The notes beneath the pieces were generated by a model, which saw only the letters and a list, made by a program, of their open reading frames with translations, did no database searches and was not told the origin of the DNA. From DATATV01 sp036268615 (GTDB taxonomy: Bacteria > Actinomycetota > Actinomycetes > Mycobacteriales > Pseudonocardiaceae), in NCBI GenBank assembly GCA_036268615.1, contig DATATV010000155.1, forward strand, positions 62,001 through 126,000: 64,000 bases of DNA. The letters are read 5' to 3'. Made by a program: the position numbers and the translations under genes. Within the stretch, counting starts at the first letter, position 1, and every line of letters starts with the position of its first letter. Positions 50,269-58,400 of the stretch are shown piece by piece.

Positions 50269-51117
50269 ATGTCGAATTCCACAGGGCCGGATTCGGGGCG
50301 CAGGTCCGTCGGGCTGATCGGGCTGGGGGCGATGGGCCGGCCGGCCGCCGAGTTCCTGGCCAGGGCCGGGCACCCCACCTTCTGTTACGACGAGGACCGC
50401 GCGGTGATGGAGCGGGTGGCCGTCGAGGGCGTGCGGCCGACCGAATCCGTGCCGGAGCTCGCGGCTGCCGGCGATGTCATCGTGGTGATGGTGCCCTCAG
50501 ATCAGGACGTGCTGGACGTGTGCTCGGCCGAGACCGGCGTGCTGTCCACCGCGAAGCCCGGTTCGGTCATCCTGATCTGTAGCTCGGTGGTGCCCGAGAC
50601 GTGCCGGCGGGTGGCCGCCCAGGCGCAGCCCAAGGGCGTCGCAGTGCTGGACGCCGCGCTCACCGGCGGGGTGCGCGCGGCCGAGGCCGGCGAGATCAAC
50701 CTGCTGGTCGGCGGCGAGGAGAGGGTGCTGGACGGCATCCGGCCGTCGCTGGCGCCGTGGACGAAGACCGTGCACTACCTGGGGCCGCTGGGCTCCGGGC
50801 AGGTGGGCAAGACGGTGAACAACCTGTGCCACTGGGGACAGCTCTCGGCGATCGTGGAGGCGCTGCGGCTGGGCCGGGAGCTGGGAGTGGAGCCGACCAA
50901 GCTGCGGGCCGCGCTGCTGGACGGCCCGGCGGCCAGCCGGACCATCGCCGAGATGCAGTTGATGCGGCTGACCTGGCACCACAAGGACCTGGCCAACGCG
51001 ATGAAGATGGCCGCGACGGTGGGCCAGGACATGCCGGTGGCGCAGGTGGTCCAGCAGGCGATGGAGCACATCACCGTCGGCGACATCGCCGACCTGTACG
51101 TGGAACGGCCGAGGTGA
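50269..51117 (+). CDS. Beta-hydroxyacid dehydrogenase (3-hydroxyisobutyrate/tartronate-semialdehyde type)
   Basis: This 282-residue NAD(P)-binding enzyme has the N-terminal GLIGLGAMGRPAAEFLARAG, substrate-loop DAALTGGVRAAEAG, catalytic Lys in GQVGKTVNNLCHWG and cofactor-binding HHKDLANAM. The family oxidises beta-hydroxyacids such as 3-hydroxyisobutyrate, or reduces tartronate semialdehyde. In this operon it would act on a small hydroxyacid formed from the imported compound. Its stop overlaps the GTG of hyuA (GTGA). Confidence 0.92.
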   Translation: MSNSTGPDSGRRSVGLIGLGAMGRPAAEFLARAGHPTFCYDEDRAVMERVAVEGVRPTESVPELAAAGDVIVVMVPSDQDVLDVCSAETGVLSTAKPGSVILICSSVVPETCRRVAAQAQPKGVAVLDAALTGGVRAAEAGEINLLVGGEERVLDGIRPSLAPWTKTVHYLGPLGSGQVGKTVNNLCHWGQLSAIVEALRLGRELGVEPTKLRAALLDGPAASRTIAEMQLMRLTWHHKDLANAMKMAATVGQDMPVAQVVQQAMEHITVGDIADLYVERPR

Positions 51118-53192
51118 CCGGCCGCTTCCGGGTGGCGGTGGACACCGGCGGCACGTTCACCGACTTCGTGCTGCTGGACGAGGACAGCGGGGACGTGTCG
51201 ATCGCCAAGATCCTCTCCTCGCCGGCCGACCCGTCGGTGTCGGTGGTGGCCGGGGTGGAGCGCTTCCTGAGCGAGGCGCCCGACCGGACCATCGGCTACT
51301 TCTGCCACGGCACGACCGTGGGCACCAACGCCCTGTTGGAGGAGAAGGGCGTGCGCACCGGCCTGTTGGTCACCGAGGGCTTCCGGGGCATCTACGAGAT
51401 CATGGAGCAGTCCCGGCCGCACGGTCCGGCGCTGTTCGACCTCGACTACGACAAGCCGACCCTGCTGGCCCCGCAGCGGCGCACCGGCGAGGTGATCGAG
51501 CGGGTGGACCACCAGGGCGGCGTGCTCGTCCCGCTGGATGAGGCCGCACTCCGGACCACGCTGCGCGGCCTGCGCGGCGAGGGCATCGAGTCGATCGCGG
51601 TGTGCCTGCTGTTCTCCTATCTGCATCCCGCGCACGAGCAGCGGGTCGGCGAGATCGTCCGGGAGGAACTGCCGGACTGCTACGTCTCGCTCAGCTCGGC
51701 CGTGCTGCCGCAGATCCGGGAGTACTCCCGGCTGAGCACCACGGTGATCAACGCCTACCTCCAGCCGATCGTGCAGCGCTACCTGACCAACCTCCGGCAG
51801 CGACTGCACACGCTGGGCGTGACCACCGGCCAGGCATACGTGATGCAGTCCAACGGCGGCACGGCCACCTTCGGCACGGCGGCCGAGAAGGCGGCGGCGA
51901 CGCTGTTGTCCGGACCGGCCGGCGGGGTGACCGCGGGGGCCCGGATCAGCCGGCTGTGCGGTTTCGACAAGGTCATCACGTTCGACATGGGCGGCACGTC
52001 CTGCGACGTGGCGCTGATCGAGGGCGGCCGGCCGCGGCTGGGCCACGGCGGGCTGATCGCCGGCCGGCAGGTCGCGCTCACCTCGCTGGAGATCGACACG
52101 GTCAGCGCCGGCGGCGGCACGCTCGCCTCGGTGGACGGCCAGGGTGTGCTCAAGGTCGGTCCGGACAGCGCGGGCTCGGTACCCGGACCCGCGTGTTACG
52201 GCGGTGGCGGCACCCGGCCGACGGTCACCGACGCCAACCTCGTGCTCGGCTATCTCAGCGACCGGTCCCGGCTGGGCGGCTCGCTCGCGCTGGACACCGC
52301 GGCCGCGCTCGCCGCGCTGCGCGAGCACGTCGCCGACCCGCTCGGACTCGACCCGCAGGACGCCGCCAAGGGTCTTGTCGACGTGGTCAACACGCAGATG
52401 CAGGAGGCGATCAAGGGCATCTCCACCATGCACGGCTACGACCTGCGCGACTTCGTGCTGGTCGCGTTCGGTGGCGCCGGGCCGGTGCACGCCGCCGCGC
52501 TCGCCGCCGAACTGCACATGGCCGGCGTGATCGTGCCCGCCCACCCCGGCGTCTTCTCCGCGCTGGGTCTGCTGATGGCCGACGTGCAGCACGACCACGT
52601 CCGGTCCCGGTTGGACGGCCTGGCCGAGGTGGCGCCGGCCGACGTGCTGGCCGTCTTCGCCGAGTTGGCCGAGGTGGCCACCGCCGAACTGCTCGCCGAG
52701 GGCTTCGAACCGGCCACCATCGAGCTGGACTACGCACTCGACATCCGTTACCAGGGCCAGGGTTACGAGGTGACGGTGCCGGTCGCGCTGGACTCGTTCG
52801 TCGCCGGTGACATCGGCGTCGTGCGCAAGGCGTTCGACGAGGAGCACCTGGAGCGGTTCGGCCACGCGGCGCTCGGCGAGCCGGCCGAGATCGTGTCCTA
52901 CCGGCTGACCGGCCGGGGCCTGGTGCCCGAGGTGCGGCTGCCCGAACACGAACCGACCGGCCGCACACTGGCGCAGGCCGAGGTGGCCCGCCGGCCGGTC
53001 CGGTTCGGCGCCGACCTGGTGGACTGTCCGATCTACGCCCGGGAACTGCTCGACGTGGGCCTGACGTTCACCGGGCCGGCCGTGATCGACCAGCAGGACA
53101 CCACCGTGGTGGTGCTGCCCGGCCAGCGGGTCGTGGTCGACCGCTGGCTCAACCTGTTCCTGTCGGCCGCCGGGGAAGGGGACCAGCGATGA
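51114..53192 (+). CDS. hyuA: Hydantoinase/oxoprolinase family subunit A
   Basis: This 692-residue ATP-binding subunit has FRVAVDTGGTFTDFVLLDED at the start, HGTTVGTNALLEEKG, the core GPAGGVTAGARI and FDMGGTSCDVALIEGG, and AFGGAGPVHAAALA in the last third. HyuA and HyuB together open a cyclic amide (hydantoin, 5-oxoproline, lactams) using ATP, or in related complexes carboxylate ketones. Here both subunits are present, which is the usual heteromeric form. The GTG start at 51114 overlaps the previous stop. The ring actually opened is unknown. Confidence 0.94.
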   Translation: MTGRFRVAVDTGGTFTDFVLLDEDSGDVSIAKILSSPADPSVSVVAGVERFLSEAPDRTIGYFCHGTTVGTNALLEEKGVRTGLLVTEGFRGIYEIMEQSRPHGPALFDLDYDKPTLLAPQRRTGEVIERVDHQGGVLVPLDEAALRTTLRGLRGEGIESIAVCLLFSYLHPAHEQRVGEIVREELPDCYVSLSSAVLPQIREYSRLSTTVINAYLQPIVQRYLTNLRQRLHTLGVTTGQAYVMQSNGGTATFGTAAEKAAATLLSGPAGGVTAGARISRLCGFDKVITFDMGGTSCDVALIEGGRPRLGHGGLIAGRQVALTSLEIDTVSAGGGTLASVDGQGVLKVGPDSAGSVPGPACYGGGGTRPTVTDANLVLGYLSDRSRLGGSLALDTAAALAALREHVADPLGLDPQDAAKGLVDVVNTQMQEAIKGISTMHGYDLRDFVLVAFGGAGPVHAAALAAELHMAGVIVPAHPGVFSALGLLMADVQHDHVRSRLDGLAEVAPADVLAVFAELAEVATAELLAEGFEPATIELDYALDIRYQGQGYEVTVPVALDSFVAGDIGVVRKAFDEEHLERFGHAALGEPAEIVSYRLTGRGLVPEVRLPEHEPTGRTLAQAEVARRPVRFGADLVDCPIYARELLDVGLTFTGPAVIDQQDTTVVVLPGQRVVVDRWLNLFLSAAGEGDQR

Positions 53193-54940
53193 GCATCGAC
53201 CCGATCACCTTCCAGGTGTTGCGCGCCCGATTGTCCGGTGTGGTGCAGGAAATGCAGTTCGCCCTGTTCCGCACGGGTTTCTCCACCATCATCCGGGAGT
53301 CCCAGGACGCGTCCTGCGCGCTGCTGGACCCGGCCGGCAAGGTGGTCGCCCAGCACGTCGTGCTGCCGTTGCACATCGGCGCGTTCCCGGCCTGCGCGGC
53401 GGCCGTGCTCGCCGAGTACGGCGGCAACTTCCGCCCGGGAGATGCCTTCCTGATCAACCACACCTATCAGGGCGCCAGCCCGCACGCGCCGGACTTCTTC
53501 ATCATCTGCCCGATCTTCGTCGGGTCGGAGCTGCTCGGCTTCGCCGCGAGCATGGCGCACAAGGGCGACATCGGCGGGCCGGTGCCGGGCAGCTGCTCGG
53601 CCGCGGCGACCGAGATCTACAACGAGGGCCTGCACCTGCCGGCCGTGCGCTATCAGAGCGACTACCAGACCGTGCGCGACCTGGAGCGGATCATCGCCGC
53701 GAACAGCCGCACGCCCGAGGTGGTCGTCGGCGACATGCGCGGGCAGCTGGGCTCGGTGCGCCTGGGCGAGCGGCGGCTGCAGGAGATCGCCGCCAAACAC
53801 GGCCTGGTCGAGCTGCGCGAGTACTTCGGCGAGCTGCTGCACGTGTCCGAGGCGCGGGTGCGCGCGGCCTACGCGCAGTGGCCGGACGGCGAGTTCTCGG
53901 CCGAGCGGTTCGTCGACGACGACGGCATCAACCTGGAACACTCGTTCCGCATCCACGTCACCGTGCGCAAGTCCGGCGACCGGGTCGAGTTCGACTTCAC
54001 CGGCAGCGACGACCAGACCAGGGGAGCGGCCAACATCCGCCCGCCGCTGCTCCGCGCGGCCTGCGCCTACGTGGTGATCTCCCTGCTGGGCAGCGACACC
54101 TACGTCAACTCCGGCCTGCTGGACGCGCTGGACCTGACCACCCGGCCGGGCAGTGTGGTCGACCCGCACTTCCCGGCCGCGGTCAACACCTACAACCCGA
54201 CAGTGCACGCCGTGGTGGACGCGGTGTTCGACGCGCTGAGCCACCTCGTGCCCGGCCGCGGCCGGGCCGACGGGTGCGCGAGTCGGTCGTTCGTGCTCAG
54301 CGGCGGCCGGGAGCCGGGCACCCGCAAGTACGTGCAGTACGAGCTGTTCGGCGGCGGCACCGGCGCCCGGCCCGACCACGACGGCGTGTCCGGCTCCTCG
54401 GTCAACCACACCAACGGCAAGATCGCCCCGGTCGAGATCGTGGAGAGCGAGTACCCGACGCGCATCCTGCGCTGCGAGCTGATCGAGGACTCGGCCGGCG
54501 CCGGCCGGTACCGGGGCGGGCTGGGCATCCTGCGCGAGTACGAGGTGCTCGAACCGGCCCGGTTCTCGCTGCGCTCCACCCGGCACAAGATCGCCCCACT
54601 GGGCGTGGACGGCGGCGCGAACGGGCGGATCGGCCGGCTGACGGTCAATCCGGGCACCGACCGGGAGCGCGTGCTGCCCTCCCGGTACGCCGAACTGCCA
54701 CTCACGCCGGGGGACCGGTTCCGGCTGGAGACGCCCGGCGGCGGCGGTTTCGGCGATCCGCTGGACCGCGACCCCCGGCAGGTGCTGGCCGACGTGCTGG
54801 CGGGATACGTGTCCCGGGAGCGAGCCGTGGCCGACTACGGCGTCGTGCTGCGCGAAGAGGACTCCGGGCTGGTCCTGGACGAGGACGCCACCCGTTCCGA
54901 GCGCCGGCAGCGGCCGGTCGATGTGGAGGTCACCCCGTGA
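53189..54940 (+). CDS. hyuB: Hydantoinase/oxoprolinase family subunit B
   Basis: This 583-residue partner of HyuA has DPITFQVLRARLSGVVQEMQ at the N-terminus, SQDASCALLDPAGKVVAQ, LINHTYQGASPHAPDFF, DFTGSDDQTRGAANI and the Gly-rich end ETPGGGGFGDPLDR. It carries the metal- and substrate-binding part of the enzyme. It overlaps hyuA by 4 bp and the SDR gene by 4 bp, so the three are translated together in near-equal amounts. Confidence 0.94.
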   Translation: MSIDPITFQVLRARLSGVVQEMQFALFRTGFSTIIRESQDASCALLDPAGKVVAQHVVLPLHIGAFPACAAAVLAEYGGNFRPGDAFLINHTYQGASPHAPDFFIICPIFVGSELLGFAASMAHKGDIGGPVPGSCSAAATEIYNEGLHLPAVRYQSDYQTVRDLERIIAANSRTPEVVVGDMRGQLGSVRLGERRLQEIAAKHGLVELREYFGELLHVSEARVRAAYAQWPDGEFSAERFVDDDGINLEHSFRIHVTVRKSGDRVEFDFTGSDDQTRGAANIRPPLLRAACAYVVISLLGSDTYVNSGLLDALDLTTRPGSVVDPHFPAAVNTYNPTVHAVVDAVFDALSHLVPGRGRADGCASRSFVLSGGREPGTRKYVQYELFGGGTGARPDHDGVSGSSVNHTNGKIAPVEIVESEYPTRILRCELIEDSAGAGRYRGGLGILREYEVLEPARFSLRSTRHKIAPLGVDGGANGRIGRLTVNPGTDRERVLPSRYAELPLTPGDRFRLETPGGGGFGDPLDRDPRQVLADVLAGYVSRERAVADYGVVLREEDSGLVLDEDATRSERRQRPVDVEVTP

Positions 54941-55692
54941 AGTTCGACAAGCAGGTAGCCGTGGTCACCGGGGCGGGCCGCAACGTCGGCGCCGCGATCG
55001 CGCTGAGCCTGGCCCGGGAGGGCGCCACCATCGCGGTGGTCGACCTGGACCACGACCGGGCCGAGCAGACGGTCAAGAGCATCGACGCGGAACTGCCCGG
55101 CGCGGCGGTGGCGTTCGTTTGTGACGTGTCCGATCGGGACTCGGTCGAGGCGACCGTCGCCGCGATCGTGGCCCAGCTGGGCGGAGTCGACATCCTGGTC
55201 AACAACGTGGCCATCACCGACCGCGGCGCGACCGTGCTCGACCTGGACGAGGGCGAGTGGGATCGGGTGCTCAAGGTGACGCTGACCAGCGTCTTCCTCT
55301 GCACCAAGTATTTCGGCCGGCAGATGGTGGCGCAGGCGCGCGGCGGTGCGGTGGTGAACATCGGCTCGACCTCGGGCTACCGCGCCCGGCCCAACGCGCT
55401 GGCCTACCCGGCGGCGAAGGCCGCGGTGATCAACATGACCAGGTCGCTGGCCGCGCAGCTCGCGCCCTACCAGATCCGGGTCAATTCGGTCACCCCGAAC
55501 AAGGTCGGCTCCCCGGTGGGCCGGGCGGAGGAGCCGAAGGACCGACCGCGCAAGGGAAACATGCTCGGCCGGGGTGGCCGCCCGGAGGACATCGCCTCGG
55601 CGGTGCGCTTCCTGGTCTCGTCCGACGCCAGTTTCATCACCTCGACCGACCTGGTGGTCGACGGCGGTGTGCTCAACGGCGTGATGGACTGA
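54937..55692 (+). CDS. Short-chain dehydrogenase/reductase in the hyu operon
   Basis: This 251-residue classical SDR has VVTGAGRNVGAAIALSLARE, DVSD after the third strand, NNVA in place of NNAG, the Ser in INIGSTSGYRARP and the YPAAK dyad. The Asp in VVDLDHDRAEQ favours NAD. It probably oxidises an alcohol or dihydrodiol formed in the pathway; dihydrodiol dehydrogenation fits the presence of a Rieske oxygenase, but this is not shown by sequence. The GTG start overlaps the hyuB stop. Confidence 0.9.
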   Translation: MKFDKQVAVVTGAGRNVGAAIALSLAREGATIAVVDLDHDRAEQTVKSIDAELPGAAVAFVCDVSDRDSVEATVAAIVAQLGGVDILVNNVAITDRGATVLDLDEGEWDRVLKVTLTSVFLCTKYFGRQMVAQARGGAVVNIGSTSGYRARPNALAYPAAKAAVINMTRSLAAQLAPYQIRVNSVTPNKVGSPVGRAEEPKDRPRKGNMLGRGGRPEDIASAVRFLVSSDASFITSTDLVVDGGVLNGVMD

Positions 55693-56288
55693 TGGCCACC
55701 CGGACCATCACCCACCCGGCCGTCGCGCGGCTGCTGACCGAGTTGGCCGCGCTACCGGCCGGCGACCCGACCGATCAGCTCGAACCGGCGCGGACCGCCG
55801 TGCTGGCCGCGCTGGCCGACCCGGCGATCAGCCAGCTCTACCAGGGTCGGACCGCGTCCTTTCTGATCGCCGGCGAACCCGGCGGCCTCGCCGTGCACGC
55901 ATCGGTACACCGTCCCGGGCACCTCACCCCGCCGCACGACCACGGGCCGGCCTGGGCGGTCTACGGCGTCGTGGTCGGGCCGACCAGCTTCACCCGCTGG
56001 GACCGGCTGGCCGATCCCGAGCCGGGCCGGGCCGCCCTCGGGCCGCCCGACCAGCTGGAGCTGACCGCCGGCAGCGCCGAGGTGGTGCTGCCCGGCCAGG
56101 TGCACACGGTGGCCAACCGCACCGCGGACTGGACCTGGAACCTGGTGGTGCGCTCGCGGCTGCTCAGCGAGATCACCCGCTCGGTGTTCGACCTGGACAC
56201 CGGCGCCTACCGCGTACTGGGTCCTTCAGACAGCCCTTCTGCCGGCCCTTCCGAACGTCCGAAAGCGAGGCGGTCGCATGTCGACTAA
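55692..56288 (+). CDS. Cupin-fold protein, cysteine-dioxygenase-like
   Basis: This 198-residue protein carries a single cupin barrel with the metal motif PPHDHGPAWAVYGVVVG (about 79-95) and a later VVLPGQVHTVAN that supplies the third histidine. It resembles the small cysteine-dioxygenase-like metal proteins. The first 45 residues are helical. The start ATG at 55692 overlaps the SDR stop (TGATG) and the gene's end overlaps the next start by 11 bp. A thiol or small-acid dioxygenase role is possible, but the substrate is unknown. Confidence 0.75.
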   Translation: MATRTITHPAVARLLTELAALPAGDPTDQLEPARTAVLAALADPAISQLYQGRTASFLIAGEPGGLAVHASVHRPGHLTPPHDHGPAWAVYGVVVGPTSFTRWDRLADPEPGRAALGPPDQLELTAGSAEVVLPGQVHTVANRTADWTWNLVVRSRLLSEITRSVFDLDTGAYRVLGPSDSPSAGPSERPKARRSHVD

Positions 56289-57312
56289 GCCGAGGGTTTT
56301 TGTCCGCGGGATGGCCTCGGACACCTACGGGCTCGCGGAGTTCCGCGACGCGCAGCTCGCCGCTCCCCGGGTGCGCGACGACTCGGTCGTGGTGGCCACC
56401 GGCACCGGCGCCGGCTACTCCAGCGACCACCGGGACGCCGCCGACGTGCGCTGGCGGTTGGCGCCGGGGGACGAGGACTTCCTGACCCAGACGTTGCAGG
56501 TGCACTTCGTGGAACTGCCGCCGCACAGCGCCAACCAGGGCCACGGCCATCAGAACGAGGCCGCGTTCTTCATCCTGGAGGGCGCGGGTTACGAGATCCA
56601 CGACGACATCCGGTACGACTGGAAGGCGGGCGACCTGGCCTTCGTGCACACCGACTCGGTGCACCAGCACTTCAACCCCTACGACGAGAAGGCCGTCGTG
56701 CTGGTGATCAAGGCCAAGTGCACGTGGATGTTCCTCGGCCTGGTGCAGCAGGGCCGGGGCGGGCCGATCCCGCGGCCCGCGGAGTTCGGCGAGCGGGTGG
56801 ACTGGTCGCGGATCTGGACCGAGGGCGTTCGGGACCGCAAGAAGATCATCACACCGGAGGACGGTTTCTGGGAGACGACGCCACTGGGCCGACTGCGGGT
56901 GATGAACAGTGCGGCGCAGGTCGACCACCGACAGTTCAGCGTGGACGCGTACGAGTTGGTGATCCCGCGGGGCAGCCGGTCGGGCCGGTACTGGAAGATG
57001 GCCGACGAGGTGCTCTATGTGCTCGACGGCGACGGTTACTCCGTGCACTGGGAGGTGCGGGCGGAGATCGCCGAGAAGTACCACGCGCGGGTGGCCACCG
57101 AGCCGACCCGGCACGAGATCACCAAGGGCGACACGCTCTACGTCCCGCAGAACACGGTCGTCCAGCATTTCGCAGCCGACGGCAGCCGGTTGCACCTGCT
57201 GTCCACCCAGAACCGGTTGTTCAGTCACCTCGGTTACGACCAGGTGCACTACTTCGAGAACGCGCCGGAGTACCCGGCGGCGGTCGAGGCGGTACGACCG
57301 GTGTCGGGCTGA
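56278..57312 (+). CDS. Bicupin protein, gentisate-1,2-dioxygenase-like
   Basis: This 344-residue protein has two cupin barrels. The first (about 60-150) keeps a full metal motif, QGHGHQNEAAFFILEGAG with DLAFVHTDSVHQHFNPYD. In the second (about 215-325) the His-x-His pair is replaced (RYWKMADEVLYVLDGDG), so only the first barrel is likely to hold iron. The layout matches gentisate and related ring-cleaving dioxygenases, making it a candidate for opening the ring after hydroxylation and decarboxylation. It is the last gene of the coupled operon that starts at 47391. Confidence 0.8.
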   Translation: MSTKPRVFVRGMASDTYGLAEFRDAQLAAPRVRDDSVVVATGTGAGYSSDHRDAADVRWRLAPGDEDFLTQTLQVHFVELPPHSANQGHGHQNEAAFFILEGAGYEIHDDIRYDWKAGDLAFVHTDSVHQHFNPYDEKAVVLVIKAKCTWMFLGLVQQGRGGPIPRPAEFGERVDWSRIWTEGVRDRKKIITPEDGFWETTPLGRLRVMNSAAQVDHRQFSVDAYELVIPRGSRSGRYWKMADEVLYVLDGDGYSVHWEVRAEIAEKYHARVATEPTRHEITKGDTLYVPQNTVVQHFAADGSRLHLLSTQNRLFSHLGYDQVHYFENAPEYPAAVEAVRPVSG

Positions 57313-57405
57313 CTCCGGTCACCGTGCGTACGGGCCCCGATCGATCATGCGGGCACCGTGCCTGACCTGCTGGCCGGGCGATCGCGGCCGGTGGAGCCGG
57401 TGAGC

Positions 57406-57459
57406 TTGACACCGTGCTCCCGGACGGCTTTAGTGACTAAGGGCAATTGGTAGGACCAA
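57406..57459 (+). promoter_or_regulatory. Promoter and FadR-type operator of the third cupin gene
   Basis: TTGACA at 57406-57411 and TTTAGT at 57429-57434 are 17 bp apart. Just downstream, where transcription would begin, TTGGT-AGG-ACCAA (57447-57459) forms the TGGT-N3-ACCA palindrome. This is the clearest promoter-operator pair of the region and is a textbook repression layout. Confidence 0.75.
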
Positions 57460-57477
57460 ACAGAGAGGGAGGGGCGG

Positions 57478-58056
57478 ATGCGCGACGAATACCTCAAGGG
57501 TGTGCTGTCCAGCGACAAGAAGAACCTCAGTACCTCGGAGATCGCGGCGCGGGACGAATTCAACCGGCAGCACCCGCCGAACAAGGGCCTCGTGGTCGAG
57601 GACGACCTGCGCAAGATGGAGTTGCCGGCTCGCGCGTGGCGCAACAACCGTGGCCACTACTTCGATCTGGCCGACTACGAGGTGCTCAGCGCACACATCT
57701 CGGAGTTGAAGCCCGGCAACAACTCCGTGCGGCACCGCCACACGACCGAGGCGTACCTGTACGTCGTCAAGGGCCACGGCTTCTCGCTGATCAACTACGA
57801 GGACGAGCCGATCGACGTCGTCGAGTGGCAGGAGGGCACGCTGTTCGCCCCGCCGCGGTGGGCCTGGCACCAGCACTTCAACCTGGACCAGAACGACACC
57901 TCGCGCTACCTCGCCATCCAGGACACCGGCCTGCTGCGCACGATGCGCTTGCACAACATCGAGCGGCACGGCGTGCAGTTGTCTCCCGACGAGGGCAAGA
58001 AGCTCCTCGAAGAGGCAGTCAAGGCCGGCAAGACGCACGGCGCGAAGAACCGCTGA
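57478..58056 (+). CDS. Single-domain cupin protein
   Basis: This 192-residue protein has one cupin barrel with the metal-binding motif NSVRHRHTTEAYLYVVKGHG and the second motif GTLFAPPRWAWHQHFNLD, both complete. The N-terminal 75 residues are helical and extended. The sequence pattern is shared with gentisate-dioxygenase-like halves, so it may act with the bicupin protein or on a different intermediate. It has its own promoter with a FadR-type operator (57406-57459), a GGGAGGGG ribosome binding site and a weak hairpin after the stop. Confidence 0.78.
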   Translation: MRDEYLKGVLSSDKKNLSTSEIAARDEFNRQHPPNKGLVVEDDLRKMELPARAWRNNRGHYFDLADYEVLSAHISELKPGNNSVRHRHTTEAYLYVVKGHGFSLINYEDEPIDVVEWQEGTLFAPPRWAWHQHFNLDQNDTSRYLAIQDTGLLRTMRLHNIERHGVQLSPDEGKKLLEEAVKAGKTHGAKNR

Positions 58057-58116
58057 CCCGGGCGGAAGCTGGAATGACCTTCGTCACGCGGCGCGCGGCG
58101 GAGAGCACACGAACTG

Positions 58117-58148
58117 CCGGTCACGTGCGTGCGGGCGACCGTGACCGG
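58117..58148. terminator. Weak hairpin after the cupin gene
   Basis: CCGGTCACG (58117-58125) pairs perfectly with 58140-58148 across a 14-nt loop, 60 bp after the cupin stop. There is no U-run. The 344-bp gap 58057-58400 otherwise contains only the promoter/operator at 58236-58262. Confidence 0.4.
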
Positions 58149-58235
58149 TGGCGTTGACCCGAAATCCGCGCGGTTCGGCTGTGGTGAATAGTTTCGAACT
58201 GCGGGAAAGTACTGACCGAGACATTGGCCCAACGG

Positions 58236-58262
58236 TAGTATTGGCCAAATGGTCTTACACTT
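58236..58262 (+). promoter_or_regulatory. Probable promoter and operator of the Rieske oxygenase gene
   Basis: TAGTAT (58236-58241) can serve as -10, with CTGACC 18 bp before it. AATGGTCTTACACTT (58248-58262) follows and shares AATGGTCTTAC with the palindrome before fnr at 44734, though its right arm is imperfect. The layout copies that at 57406-57459. Confidence 0.55.
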
Positions 58263-58400
58263 CTGATGGTGACCCTGTGACTCCACTGAGCGACGACGGT
58301 GGCCCTGGTTGGTCGGAACCGCCGATCGGCGGGCCCGAAGGGCGGCGCGGTGGGGGGTTGCGAGGCCGTTCCACAGATCGGCATCGAAAGGCGGAAGAGG

